From Bettongia penicillata ogilbyi (lineage: Eukaryota > Chordata > Mammalia > Diprotodontia > Potoroidae): a stretch of 64,000 bases of DNA. The stretch is from NCBI GenBank assembly GCA_023548195.1, contig JAJHZJ010000419.1, forward strand, positions 1,169,773 through 1,233,772. Reading direction: 5' to 3'. This document shows positions 32,281 to 43,130 of this stretch, one piece after another. The notes beneath the pieces are model-generated. The model was not told the DNA's origin. It saw only the letters and a program-made list of their open reading frames with translations, and searched no databases. Position 1 is the first letter of the stretch. Every line of letters begins with the position of its first letter. A program made the position numbers and the translations under genes.

Positions 32281-33097
32281 CCTCCCCCAATTTTTAAAAA
32301 AATAAATAAATTTTATCTGAGGTTAATTCATAAAATACACTGACCTTTCTGCTAGTATTTCCATAGACGTTTTTCTCAAAAATCCCACTTGTTACTTTGA
32401 GTCTCTTTTCTGAGGGTGACAATATTCCTTACTTGTAATGTTGTGCATTCATTGATATTGATTATTCTGTTGTGGGACAAGACAAGGAGATGGTCAATAC
32501 CAGCTTTGTATAAATGATTTTGCTTACCATGATTAATGGTATTGGGCTGTCAACAACTGGGTATTATTCATAAAACCACAGAGTATAAAGGACCTTAAAC
32601 AGTCACTGAGTCCGTCCCTTTGCCTTCAGGCTGGGCTGCATTCAAATCACTCCAGAAAACCAACAGCATTTTTAAGGACCTCCAGAGAGATCTCACAACC
32701 CTCAGTTTTTCAGTGGAAAATCCAAAAGTCCTTAATGATATTCTAGGCTGCTCCAGAGAAAGAAGTCAAGGTTATTCACTACTTTCCTGGATGATGAACC
32801 AAAATATCAAGAGGTTAAAAAAACAAGCCCAAGACTTCAGAGCAAATTAATTAGAGAGTTCAGGCTTACTGTTGGTGCCTCTGATACTATCCTTCTGGTA
32901 GCCAACTTTCTACCCATTCCTTGTGCTGAGCACACTGCCACATGTGTTCTACCTGTCCTACTTTAAAAAGGTGTTATCCAAAAGAATGTCATTAAGAAAG
33001 TCCATGCCTTCTTCTTATAGTGAAAAAGAAAATATTGGATTGATTTCATTTCTCACTCTTTTCCAGTCAGAGAAGACCAAGAAACAACTAAGTATAA
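32281..33097. other. Unassigned stretch
   Basis: A T1-tail-like word occurs at 32575-32615. The 76-codon frame 32620-32850 has a mixed, protein-like composition but no recognised domain and no splice or promoter context. Confidence 0.4.
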
Positions 33098-33262
33098 TTA
33101 TGACTTCTAGAGACAGAAAGGACTCCAAAAATTACCTAGTACAACCTCCTCAGTTGTCTAGATGAAGAGCCTTAAGCCAAAAGAGCAATTTGGGTCACAA
33201 AGTTGGACAGTCAGTAAAAAAACAAAGTTAACCCATGTCTACTGATTCCATATCAGTGCTAT
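33098..33262 (-). mobile_element. T1 SINE
   Basis: CTTCTAGAGACAGAAAGGAC, GTACAACCTCCTCAGTTGTC, GCAATTTGGGTCACAAAGTT. Confidence 0.65.
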
Positions 33263-33263
33263 A

Positions 33264-33500
33264 GGGGACACCTTATAGATTGCAGTCAGAAAAGTATGGG
33301 TTCAAATCCTGTCTCCGAAACTTCCTGCATGACTGCCCATGGCCAAACCACTTCATTTCCATAAGTTTGCTTCCTCAGCTGTGTAATTAGAATTCTAATA
33401 CCTACACCACAAGGCAGTTAAGAAAATTAAACAACATCATGTTTGCAGAACACTTTGCAAATTTCAAAACACTGCCAGAGTTATTACTAGCAGACTACCC
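33264..33500 (+). mobile_element. T3 (MIR-like) SINE
   Basis: GGGTTCAAATCCTGTCTCCG head, CCTCAGCTGTGTAATTAGAA CORE end, CAGAACACTTTGCAAATTTC tail. Confidence 0.75.
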
Positions 33501-33599
33501 TTTACTCAGGATATTGATAGAAATTAATTAGGGCATAGCAACACTTCACAATGCATTCCTGATGTTTCACATCCTTTGGCTTCAAATGACATGACCAGT

Positions 33600-33715
33600 G
33601 TTGAGGTTCTAGTGCCATTACTTATTGATTATGTAGCCCTGAGCATATCAGTCTGTGAACGTCAGTTTCTTTATCCATAAAATGAACATGAAACACCTGT
33701 CTTTTCTCCCTCAGT
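33600..33715 (+). mobile_element. SINE fragment (head/CORE)
   Basis: TTGATTATGTAGCCCTGAGC, GTCAGTTTCTTTATCCATAA. Confidence 0.55.
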
Positions 33716-34077
33716 AGGCTGTTCATCAAACAGGATAAGAATAAGGATTGGGAGTATGATTTTACTTGCCCAAGGAATTCTTTGCTGAGGAAGCTCCTTC
33801 TACTTCTGTAGATTGTCACCTTTTCTGAAACTTCTGGTCTTAGAAAATTGTCTAGAGCAGATGCATCCATTATGAGCTACATAATGGTACTGTTGAGAAA
33901 CCCAAGTTTCTCTAGAATCAGATTAAAATGGAATTGGGAAATATCTAGCAAAAGAAATCAAAATACAATAAAATATAATGTTGACGTGGTTTTCTAAGTC
34001 AACATGTCATCCATGGGGATCTCAATACATGATTTTTTATTATATTTCATTTCTATTTGACTTGGACACCTACTGAT
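33716..34077. other. Unassigned stretch
   Basis: Nothing recognised. Confidence 0.5.
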
Positions 34078-34195
34078 ATTAAGCACTGAAAAGTTTAAGT
34101 GACTTGTCCAGGGTCACAAAGTCACAATATGTCTGAGGCAGGTATTCATGGACATATGATCAGCCATGTGTATGATACACCACAATGTCTCTCTC
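34078..34195 (-). mobile_element. SINE fragment (CORE/head)
   Basis: GTTTAAGTGACTTGTCCAGG, TCACAATATGTCTGAGGCAG. A plus-strand T3-like tail word follows at 34200. Confidence 0.65.
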
Positions 34196-34755
34196 AAATG
34201 GGATAATGAATGTAAAAACTCTTTGATATTATAGTTATTACTTTCAGGTTTTGGTGATGTATACTATCCCAGTCCTCTATTGTAGCATTAAAAAAAAACA
34301 AAAACTAATCCATGAAACCCAAGTCCCTCTGGACAAGAGACTTTAGGGACAAAGGAGCGGGGGAGGGGGGAGGATGTAGCCATGGCACATATGAATGAGT
34401 TGTAATTATTCTACCTTCATAACACCTGCCTTCACATCATGCCATGGTTTACATTTCAGAGCAGTGGAAAGAATAGGTACAAAGAATATTATGAGAGAAG
34501 TGCATAAACATAGTGAGACAGCAATATCGTGTTCCCTAGGGATCCACTCAATGTCAAGAGATTGCTAGGAAGACTCATGGAATGTGAACATATAGCAAAT
34601 TCATGGAAGGACATAGATAAGAGTCTCACAGGATTCCAGGGAGGATGGACTTACATCTGTGTCCAATGCTTAGCACTCTAGCAGTTAGTACCGGACTTTA
34701 ACAAGCACTTAATTAATATCTACCGATCTCTGTCCTTGTAGGGAATTGCCATATT
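34196..34755. other. Mostly unassigned stretch
   Basis: G-rich run at 34358-34373. A weak plus-strand L2 end at about 34655-34725 (CCAATGCTTAGCACTCTAGC). Confidence 0.4.
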
Positions 34756-34965
34756 GTTGTTGTATTTGTCCTTCATTTTCAAAGAAAACCATGACTTCAG
34801 AGAAATGATGACATGACTTGCACCTGACTTTGTTTTGAGGGAGGGAGGGCTGTGCTGGTTACCAGCCTCACTTTCTCCTCCTGAGCCATCTGGATCCAAT
34901 GGCCAGATTCATCAGGATGACTGGAGATGACCCAGGATGCACTGGGAGACCTTGTCCTCTTAGGC
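34756..34965 (-). mobile_element. R SINE
   Basis: GTTGTTGTATTTGTCCTTCA, AACCATGACTTCAGAG, TTACCAGCCTCACTTTCTCC, TGACTGGAGATGACCCAGGA. Confidence 0.8.
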
Positions 34966-35254
34966 TAAGACCTATTCAGGTAGTCACTTAGAGTGAGGTA
35001 ACGCCCATTCAGTGAATAGGCCTGTTTAGGAAGTAATCAGGTAATGGCCCTTTTAAGGAGCAAAAGAAAAAAGTAAGTAAGTCAAGCTGAGAGGGAAAGA
35101 GCAACAGTTGCTATTGATAATCACTCTTAAGCCAGGAGTACCCAGAAAACAGCCCTTAAGTGGAGTTTGGACAGAGATCTATTCTTGTCCAATGTATGGG
35201 CTTCAGAGTGCAGTAGGTATAAGGTTTTGGGAAAGCAAGGAAGTGAGAGAGCAC

Positions 35255-35458
35255 GCGAGAGAAAGAGGAAGGAAGGAAAGAAGGAAGGAAGGAAGGAAGG
35301 AAGGAAGGAAGGAAGGAAGGAAGGAGGGAGGGAGGGAGGGAGGGAGGGAGGGAGGGAGGGAAGGAAGGAAGGAAGGAAGGAAGGAAGGAAGGAAGGAAGG
35401 AAGGAAGGAAGGAAGGAAGGAAGGAAGGAAGGAAGGAAGGAAGGAAGGAAGGAAGGAA
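35255..35458 (+). repeat. (GGAA)n-(GGGA)n-(GGAA)n polypurine microsatellite
   Basis: About 200 bp: GGAA/GAAG units to about 35323, nine or so GGGA units at 35324-35360, then about 24 uninterrupted GGAA units. The 175-codon frame across it (35108-35635) is a repeat translation (KEGR). Confidence 0.97.
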
Positions 35459-35674
35459 ACCCAAGTTAACTGGGCATCCTCTGGCCATCCAAATTTACCT
35501 TCCTTTGGAGAGGAGAAGGAAGGGAAAGGAGAGGATGAGCTGAGTTACTCGGCTAGCTGGGTCCCCTTTCAGGCAGCTCAGTCTACTCCCAGGAATTGCT
35601 ACATTAATGAGATCACAAATGCACTGGTGTATTAGTGCATTAGAAAAACAAAGAAGACCATTGCAAGTACAAAG

Positions 35675-35917
35675 CAGGGGTGTGCTGACAAATGTTTAAA
35701 CAATCAGCTCTTGAAAAAAATGTATGCACAATATGCCTTTAAGTTTAATCTGCAGTATTAATATTTTCTCCATCCCTTTCTTAAATCTCAACAACCAACA
35801 AAACAGCAAATCAAATGCTGATTTGCAACATTTGATTTCTGAAGTATAAATGCCCACACTGAAAATTTAACAACTGGCTCTCATAAGCCATTTCAAACTG
35901 GCTCCAGCACATCCCTG
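35675..35917 (+). mobile_element. hAT-like non-autonomous element, best copy (243 bp)
   Basis: Ends form a terminal inverted repeat: CAGGGGTGTGCTG at left, CAGCACATCCCTG at right, 12 of 13 paired. Internal words ACTGAAAATTTAACAACTGG and GCCATTTCAAACTGGCTCCA recur in three other copies in the window (998, 27263, 51106). No coding sequence. An 8 bp target duplication is not visible (GTACAAAG versus AATTTATA). Confidence 0.7.
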
Positions 35918-35939
35918 AATTTATATAGAATCCCCCTTC

Positions 35940-36148
35940 AAAAAATCATAGATTTAGAGCCATGTGATCCTGTGAGACCATCAATACCTATCACAGTAGT
36001 TTTGAATGGATGAAACAGAAACACAGAGGTTAAGTGACTTGTCTAGGGTCACACAACTAGCAAGTGTCTGAGGCCAGATATCAATCTACATCTTTCTGAC
36101 TCCCAAATCCAGAATTCTATCCATTTCTCTACACTGCCTCTTAGAAGA
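35940..36148 (-). mobile_element. T1 SINE, near full length
   Basis: ATCATAGATTTAGAGCCATG tail, GAGGTTAAGTGACTTGTCTA CORE, TCTATCCATTTCTCTACACT head. Confidence 0.85.
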
Positions 36149-37265
36149 GAGTATGAAAAATATTTAAAGATTTTAGATAACTGCTAGTTCAATATGAATC
36201 AACATTGAGGTGCCTGAAAAAGAAATGAATGCAATTTTACACTGCATGAGTAAAATTACAACGTCTAGAATGAGACAGAATCCTATTGTACTAAAAAACA
36301 GTGCATCTTTTGCCCTCTCTTCTACATTTTATAAATTACTTGAAGTCATAGAAAATTTGCTCATCAAATTTGTGTATAACGTGAAGCTTGGAGAGATACC
36401 CAGCATCTTTGGTGACAGAGTGAGGATCCATAAATATCTCAATAGGCATAAATGATGGGTTGTATAGAACAAGACAAGATTTAATAAGGAAAAAAAAATG
36501 TAAAGCCCTGCACTTAGGTTTAATAAATCAACCACACAAATAAAGGATGGAAAAGACATGCCTAGACATCCACTCATATGAAAAGGACTAGCTAGTTTTT
36601 ATGAACTATGAGTTAAATATGAGTCAACAAGGTTATATGGCAGTCCCCAAAGCTAAGGTAATATTGGGCTACATTAAGGAAGAGGTTATCTCTATTATAC
36701 TTTGCCTCAGGTCAGATTATACGTTTATTATTGTATAGGAAATTGTATTTCAAATACAAATTGTTGTATAGGAAATGATATACATATTTCCAAGTACTAA
36801 ATTCAAGAGGGCTATGAACAAGAGAGGGTATTCAGAGCATAGTGCCTAGGATGGTCAGTCAATAAGCATTTGATAAGAGCTTACTATGCGCTGTCACTGT
36901 GTTAAGTGCTAGGATAAAAAAATACAAATCAGAACAGATCCAATCACCCAGGAGTACATATAATTAGGCACAAAAAGATATTTGCAGAGTAGTTAAAGGT
37001 AATCTCCAAGGGAAGGAGCTAACACATTGGGGGAGGAGGGGTGTGGGAGAGATGGAGAAGGAAGGGCAAGGCTTTTCCTGAAGGTGGAATCCGCGCAGTA
37101 TTTTGAAGGAAGCCAGGAAACGGAGGAGGCATCAGGGAGGAAGAAGAACAACCCAGGAGTGGGAGACAAAAAACACAAAGTCAGGGAAATAGGAGGTGGA
37201 GTGCTTTGTACAGGAATCAATGGGTCAGTGTCGCGAGATCATGGAATATGTGTAGGAAGGTAATG

Positions 37266-37734
37266 GGACAGAGGACACTCCTCTGTTAGTTTTGGTTCAG
37301 TGTTGGGATGAAATAGTAGTAGGTAATTCAATCACTAAAGGAAGTTAATGTAGCCATAGCATGAAAAGTCTATTCAACGTTGATACTGAGCATTTAGCAT
37401 GGAGAGAGGCAACATCCTTCACCTCCATATAGAAATGCTACATCTGGTAGCCAGGCAAGCTTGGTGGTAACTCAGGTGTTCTAGGGATATTTGACAAGTG
37501 TGAAGGTCCCTGACTTCCTTTGGGTTCAATCTTTTATGCCCATAGATGCCTAGGAACCAATGTCAATATAGCCAGAGGCTACAAGAAAACTGCATTCAAG
37601 CATTTTTGTATTAGCCCCCTGAGCAATCAAGACCCAGGCTTTATCACTTTTCTGGGTAAAAAATATTCCCTGACTCATGTGGTAAGAGGAGAGGGAAATG
37701 CTGGTAGATAGTGGGCCCACCACAAAGGAATTAC
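37266..37734. other. Unclassified 470 bp segment inside the L2
   Basis: Not L2. Its first part (37290-37415) is paralogous to 38039-38165. The remainder (to 37734) is unrecognised and holds a 63-codon frame without a domain. Confidence 0.5.
37290..37415 (+). repeat. Unclassified ~125 bp repeat, copy 1
   Basis: GGTTCAGTGTTGGGATGAAA, AAGTCTATTCAACGTTGATA and GAGAGGCAACATCCT recur in order at 38039-38165. Confidence 0.7.
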
Positions 37735-38038
37735 AGTGTAAGACTGAAATATAGGCCTATGCCAGGTTATGAAGAACTTTAAATGCCAGAGGACTTTTTA
37801 TTTGGTCTTAGAGGTAACAAGGAACCACAGTACTTTATTGAGGGAAATAAGAGAAAGGGGTAAAGTAACATGATCATACCTATACTTAAGAAGACTCAAA
37901 GCTATGTAGTATCAGTATTGAGGATGTTTATCCCAAAGAAGACTGGAGGAGAAGAAAAACATAATCAGTGTTTTCAAGTATTAGAAGGGTGACCATATCA
38001 AGAGGATTAGACCTATTCTGCATGACTCTGAAAGGGAA

Positions 38039-38165
38039 AGGGTTCAGTGCTGGAATGAAATAGAATACTAGTAAGTAAGTCAATCATTAATAAAGGAGTA
38101 TTACATAGACATACCATGGAAGTCTATTCAACAGTGATATTGGGCATGGATAGAGGCAACACCCT
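38039..38165 (+). repeat. Unclassified ~125 bp repeat, copy 2
   Basis: GGGTTCAGTGCTGGAATGAA, GAAGTCTATTCAACAGTGAT, ATAGAGGCAACACCCT. It interrupts the CR1/L3 3' part. Confidence 0.7.
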
Positions 38166-38450
38166 GAAAGAGAAAACTAAGACTAATGAATGGAAAATGA
38201 TCAATAGGAAAATAAATTATAGCTGATTATATTGAATAATTTGATAACAATTAGAACTCTCTGAAAATAGAATGTGCTACCTGAAGAGGATATAGATGCC
38301 TGTCACTGAAAATATCCAAGGCAAGGATAGATGCCTGTTAGGAGCATTACTAGGGTGGGGAAGGAGGGAGAGAAGGATTTTGCAATAGGTACAAGTTGGA
38401 CTAAGTTAAGAACTTTTCTATTTGTATTTTAAGATTCCATGAAAAGTTTA

Positions 38451-40611
38451 AAACCATTACTCTGCCATAAGGAAGGTGAAACCCAGACAAATTTGAAGGT
38501 CATGTCTTTGACAGCTATGTGGTTTTTCACTCAAATGATGGAATTTCACATTGTTTCAGGAATCTCTAAGCAATAAATCAACTGGGAATTTCTGTCATAT
38601 TAAGTCAAACAACATAAATTTAATAGCTAGTTTCCTTTTTTTCAACTTTTGTTTATTTGTTGAAAGTAGAACCATGGAAAGAGCCCTCTAGAAATACACT
38701 GGAGGATGGACAATAAAATGTCTTATGTAAAAAAAAATAGTATTTAGATGAATTTGGAAAACGTATTATTAACTAATTGGATGGAGCCATTACAGTCTAT
38801 GAAGTAACATTCATTTAATTGAGTTTTTAATGCACATTATTTACCCAAAAGACCTTTCTAGCTCACTCTGAGACTACTTCCTATCATGTTAATATGTATT
38901 TAGACAATTTTTAATCTATGTATTATTCACTTGACTGGATTCTGACAGCCTCTTTGCAAGCATTAGGGTCTATCATGTAAAAATGTAACCTGGCAATATG
39001 TATTCTCCAGTAATTATTCCAAGTGAAGATTCTCCTAAAATATCTTAGGTAAGCAGTTAGGAAGACAACCACATAGGAAAGGCAGAATGGAAATGCCATA
39101 GACATTAAAACTTTAATTTCCTAATTAGCTAAACTAATTAGATCCTGTATTACAGTCACCTCTAAAATGTCTCAATTTTGTGCTTTGTTTAAAAAAAGGG
39201 GGACATTTAAAATGACAATTTTTGTATTTACATTTCTGTGATTCCCTATAGGCTAAAGTAATACTTCATTTGATGAAAATTATAGTAAAAAAATCAAATT
39301 ACAAGGTGTCCTGGGATATTGTTTCTGTTCACAGTAAGTTTCTGAACTGGCTTCAATATGTTAGATGTGCTGAAACACCTTTAGCACGTTTGTGCTGGTG
39401 GGAAGCCCTAATAAGAAAGGATTAAATTAAAGTCTTATCAAATGTGAATTTTATTGAGCTTAATGGTAATTCTTCCCCACAATTTTGAAAGTGGATTGTA
39501 CCCAAAGAACTTCCTTGGAAAACCGGGGGCCATATGGAGTGTTTTACTGACTTGCCACCCTCCTACAAAAATACTTTATCTTCTGTCTCTCTTCTCTTAC
39601 TTAGATTCCTCCCTACTTTGTCTTATGATGAGTTAACCCTATTAATATAGTCTTGTATATATGCAACAATCAACATTGATAAATGCATCCCTCTTGTCTG
39701 ATCTCTGAATTTAAATTACAAGTTCTTCATGAGTAGAGATGGCATGTTCTACTCAAAATAACTACCTGATAAATAGGAAAATATGATCAAAGTAGAGGTC
39801 AGAGATGGCCCAGAATCAAGGCCAATGATTCTCAAATGAGCACAAAGGAATGAATACTCTTCCTCAACTACTTTGATTTTGCTATAAATCCATATCCATA
39901 CATAGTATAATTTCATGTAACTTTTACAGCAATTTTTACAGTACGTGCAGCAGGTACAACATAGAAACACAATTCTTAACCTTACATGTAATACAAATCC
40001 ACAGATATAATACAACTACATTGTCAGAATTTTTTATGAATAAATAGGTCCCACCATAGTTTGTATTTTAATAAAACAAAGATTTTGAAACTAATGTATT
40101 CCCTCTACCACTCCTATCCTCGTAATGTGCCTAATAAAAGCTGGCATTTAGATGCCGATTATACATTATGCAGAAGATAACAGATGAGCTTATCAGCTGT
40201 TTTACAATTGCAAGGGGAAATTTATTGATAAAATTGTACGGCATGAACTAAACTGACTTTTGCCAGTAATATCTGACTGTATCAGTTTTCTGACTTCCTA
40301 CCTGATTTTCCTAATCTTTATGGCACTGTGAAATTAATGACCTGTGTTACATTAAAACAATGGATGTTGTTTAAAAGCATGGATTTTTTTTCCTTTTCCT
40401 TAAACTTTAGAAAGAGCTTGTTCACCGAATTAATATTTTAACCCAAAATACCTATTGCTTGCAACAATTGCTTAACTAGCACTGGTAGCGGAATGTACTT
40501 CTTGTGCCATCTTGAGGACATCTGGAGAAAATAATGTTTTATCAAATAATTAGAATTTCACAATCCTTGGTATTTTCTGATTTTAAAATATTCCTAATTG
40601 GTGGTGAATAC
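38451..40611. other. Longest repeat-free island, candidate conserved non-coding DNA
   Basis: 2.1 kb without a recognised repeat apart from a doubtful L2-end word at 39700-39750. Two CTAATTAG palindromes lie 5 bp apart at 39121-39141. GATA-type words (CAGATGAGCTTATCAGCTGT) at 40180-40200 sit in a dense non-repetitive block 40130-40480. No exon-like frame. Confidence 0.45.
39121..39141. promoter_or_regulatory. Paired TAATTA homeodomain-type motifs
   Basis: CTAATTAG at 39121-39128 and again at 39134-39141. TAATTA is the core bound by many homeodomain proteins. Such motifs are common by chance in AT-rich DNA, so function is only suggested. Confidence 0.25.
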
Positions 40612-40678
40612 TATTATTACCAAGAGCAATAATAACTTGCATTTGTATAGCATGCTTTTCTCTTGGTCTATGCATTTT
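40612..40678 (-). mobile_element. T3 SINE tail
   Basis: AATAATAACTTGCATTTGTA then TAGCATGCTTTTCTC. Confidence 0.55.
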
Positions 40679-41426
40679 TAATTAAAAAAAAACTAAGCAA
40701 TGTGTTGGGTAAAATTCAGACAACAGATAATAAGGAGAATGACACTGGACATATAACGTGGATAGGGATTAATTGTTTAAAGGTCTCAAGAAAGATAAAC
40801 TTAATTTTTTAATAAGTAAAAAAGCAACAGATGCATCTCTTATCATTGTTTATGTTTTCTTTTCAAATCAGTTGAATAAAATTATACCAGACTGTTGATT
40901 ACTCTCTAGTCTGATCCAAGTGTCTTTAAATCTATTCCTAATACTAAAATAAATGCTGGGTGAGATAGTCACAGAATGAGAATCTGAGGGTTATCACTGG
41001 CAGAAATTATTTTTAATTTTCTAAACTAGGCCTGCCTGTATCAAGACCCTTAATAATGCAATAGGGGATGAGATCCAGAAAACAGAAAAGAGAGCTGCCC
41101 AAGCCCAGAACAGGGAGGATAATAACACTTTCAGTTTTCACAAGCCAAGATCGAAGCAGGCATGACTTGTAGGTGCCTTCCAGTTCTGTATAACCTTTAA
41201 TCTTTTTCTTTTCTCCTCTCCTGCTTCCCCACATTTACCTTGGTACTAAGCCTGCTTCTTCTATCATGTCTGACAAGCCAGCAAACCAATGCTCACCATC
41301 AGAACTGCACTAGAAATGTACCAGTAATGACCCAGAGACATATACCCTATGTCAATAATAGCAGCTGATATGTAAGAGTGTCTTGGAGTTCATTGAAAGC
41401 TTTCCTTACAACAATCATGAAAAAGC
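40679..41426. other. Unassigned stretch
   Basis: Nothing recognised. Confidence 0.5.
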
Positions 41427-41900
<474 letters not shown>

Positions 41901-42064
41901 TGTCCTTTCTACTCCATCATAATGCCTCTCCATCAACGTGCAACCAGATCCCTAATGAGAGCAAATCATAGCAGGAATATAAAACTTGGGTAACTCAATT
42001 CATAGCAATTCATCTAAAAAATAGTAAAAGAGGGGCACGAAAAATACTAGGCTGGTTGCCCTGA

Positions 42065-42125
42065 TAGATCAGTCAACCTGTAAGCATTTATTGAGCACCT
42101 TCTATATGCCAGGAACTATATGCAG
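42065..42125 (-). mobile_element. L2 3' end
   Basis: GTAAGCATTTATTGAGCACC then TTCTATATGCCAGGAACTAT. Confidence 0.7.
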
Positions 42126-42419
42126 CCTTATTGTACTAGGATGGCTTAGGGAAAACCAAACCCTTTATATCCAGTTTGCCAAGATATTTCATTCACCCCA
42201 CCTAGAACCCAGTTAATGGTTCTCTTTCTCTCTTTCCAGTGATGATATGTGCAGATGCGGTACGTGAATCTGCCCACAGTTTGATTGCCCCATTTACTGT
42301 AATAATTAAGGTAGTTGAAAGGAAAGGATTAGCCTTCATGTAAATCCATTCATTCCACATGTATCAGAGCATCCCACGACTGAGCTGCTCAACAGAAGTA
42401 GGACCCCCTCACAGTTTTC
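42126..42419. other. Unassigned stretch
   Basis: Nothing recognised. Confidence 0.5.
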
Positions 42420-43130
42420 AACTCTATGAATCACAGAATCTCAGCAGTGTTGGAAGGGACCTCACTGGCATTGAGCCCAATCTATAAATGAGAAGAAAAC
42501 TGCCTCTGTAAAGTACCCAATAAGCAGTCATTCAATCTTTGTAAGAAGCTAACAATAAAGCTAACATTCATATAATGCTTACTCTGTGTCAGGTACCACT
42601 CTAAGGACCATACTCATTTGATACTCACCTTAGGAGGTCAGTGCTATTATTAACCCCATTTTATAGAAGAAAAAATGGAGGTAGATGAAGTTAAGTGATT
42701 TGTTCAGGGTCATACAGTTAGTAAGTGTCTGAGACCTGATATGAATAAAGATCTTCCTGACTACAGGCCCAATGCTGTATCTACTGAGTCACTGAACTGG
42801 TCCCAGAGCTGCCTCTGTCTGAAGACTTCAAGGTAAGGGAGGCCCATTCTTCCCAGGGGAAGCTCACTCTACTTTTTAACATGTATGAAGTTTTCTTTAT
42901 ATGATGATGCCTCAGTTTCCCTTTTTGAAACATCTACCCATTGCTTCTGGTTCTGCATTCTGGTACCAAGCAGAGTAAGTGAAATACTTCTTCCATGTGA
43001 CAATTCAAGTATTTTGAAGCATCTGTCATATCACTTCCAAGTCTTATCTACCCCAAGCTTAACACTCCAAGTTTCATCAACCAGTTCTCCATGAGACATA
43101 AGCTCAAGGCTCTCTATCTAGAGGTCAATC
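42420..43130 (-). mobile_element. CR1/L3-clade LINE relic, 3' end and C-terminal ORF2
   Basis: TATGAATCACAGAATCTCAG, GGAAGGGACCTCACTGGCAT (3' end), GCAGTCATTCAATCTTTGTA, then after a SINE: CTGAAGACTTCAAGGTAAGG, CACTCTACTTTTTAACATGT, CTACCCATTGCTTCTGGTTC, ACCAAGCAGAGTAAGTGAAA, CTTCCATGTGACAATTC, TCATCAACCAGTTCTCC. All are in antisense family order. Confidence 0.8.
42546..42800 (-). mobile_element. T3 SINE inside the CR1/L3 relic, near full length
   Basis: TAACATTCATATAATGCTTA, TAACCCCATTTTATAGAAGA, GTTAAGTGATTTGTTCAGGG, ATGCTGTATCTACTGAGTCA. Confidence 0.8.

Larger units (their letters stand above)
36853..37890 (-). mobile_element. L2 LINE inserted in the CR1/L3 relic, itself split
   Basis: Left part 36853-37265: CAGTCAATAAGCATTTGATA, CACTGTGTTAAGTGCTAGGA, TTTTCCTGAAGGTGGAATCC, GGGTCAGTGTCGCGAGATCA. 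Right part 37735-37890: GTTATGAAGAACTTTAAATG, AAGTAACATGATCATACC. The parts are in family order on either side of 37266-37734. Confidence 0.7.
36180..38450 (+). mobile_element. CR1/L3-clade LINE relic, split in two by an L2
   Basis: 5' part about 36250-36850, 3' part about 37890-38450. At 36366-36380 the family's KFADD catalytic motif reads KFVYN, so it is inactive. YMAVPKAKVILGYIKEEV (36630-36690) is the AAKKAN-ILG block. The 3' part begins CAAAGCTATGTAGTATCAG, includes TTTTCAAGTATTAGAAGGGT (37971) and AATTAGAACTCTCTGAAAAT (38250), and ends TTTAAGATTCCATGA. A 127 bp foreign block sits at 38039-38165. Confidence 0.75.

Noticed and set aside
32620..32850. 76-codon plus-strand frame with protein-like composition
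   Set aside because: No domain or homologue recognised, no splice or promoter context, and length is within chance. A tblastn hit in several species would reopen it.
35108..35635. 175-codon plus-strand frame
   Set aside because: Most of it is a KEGR-type translation of the GGAA microsatellite.
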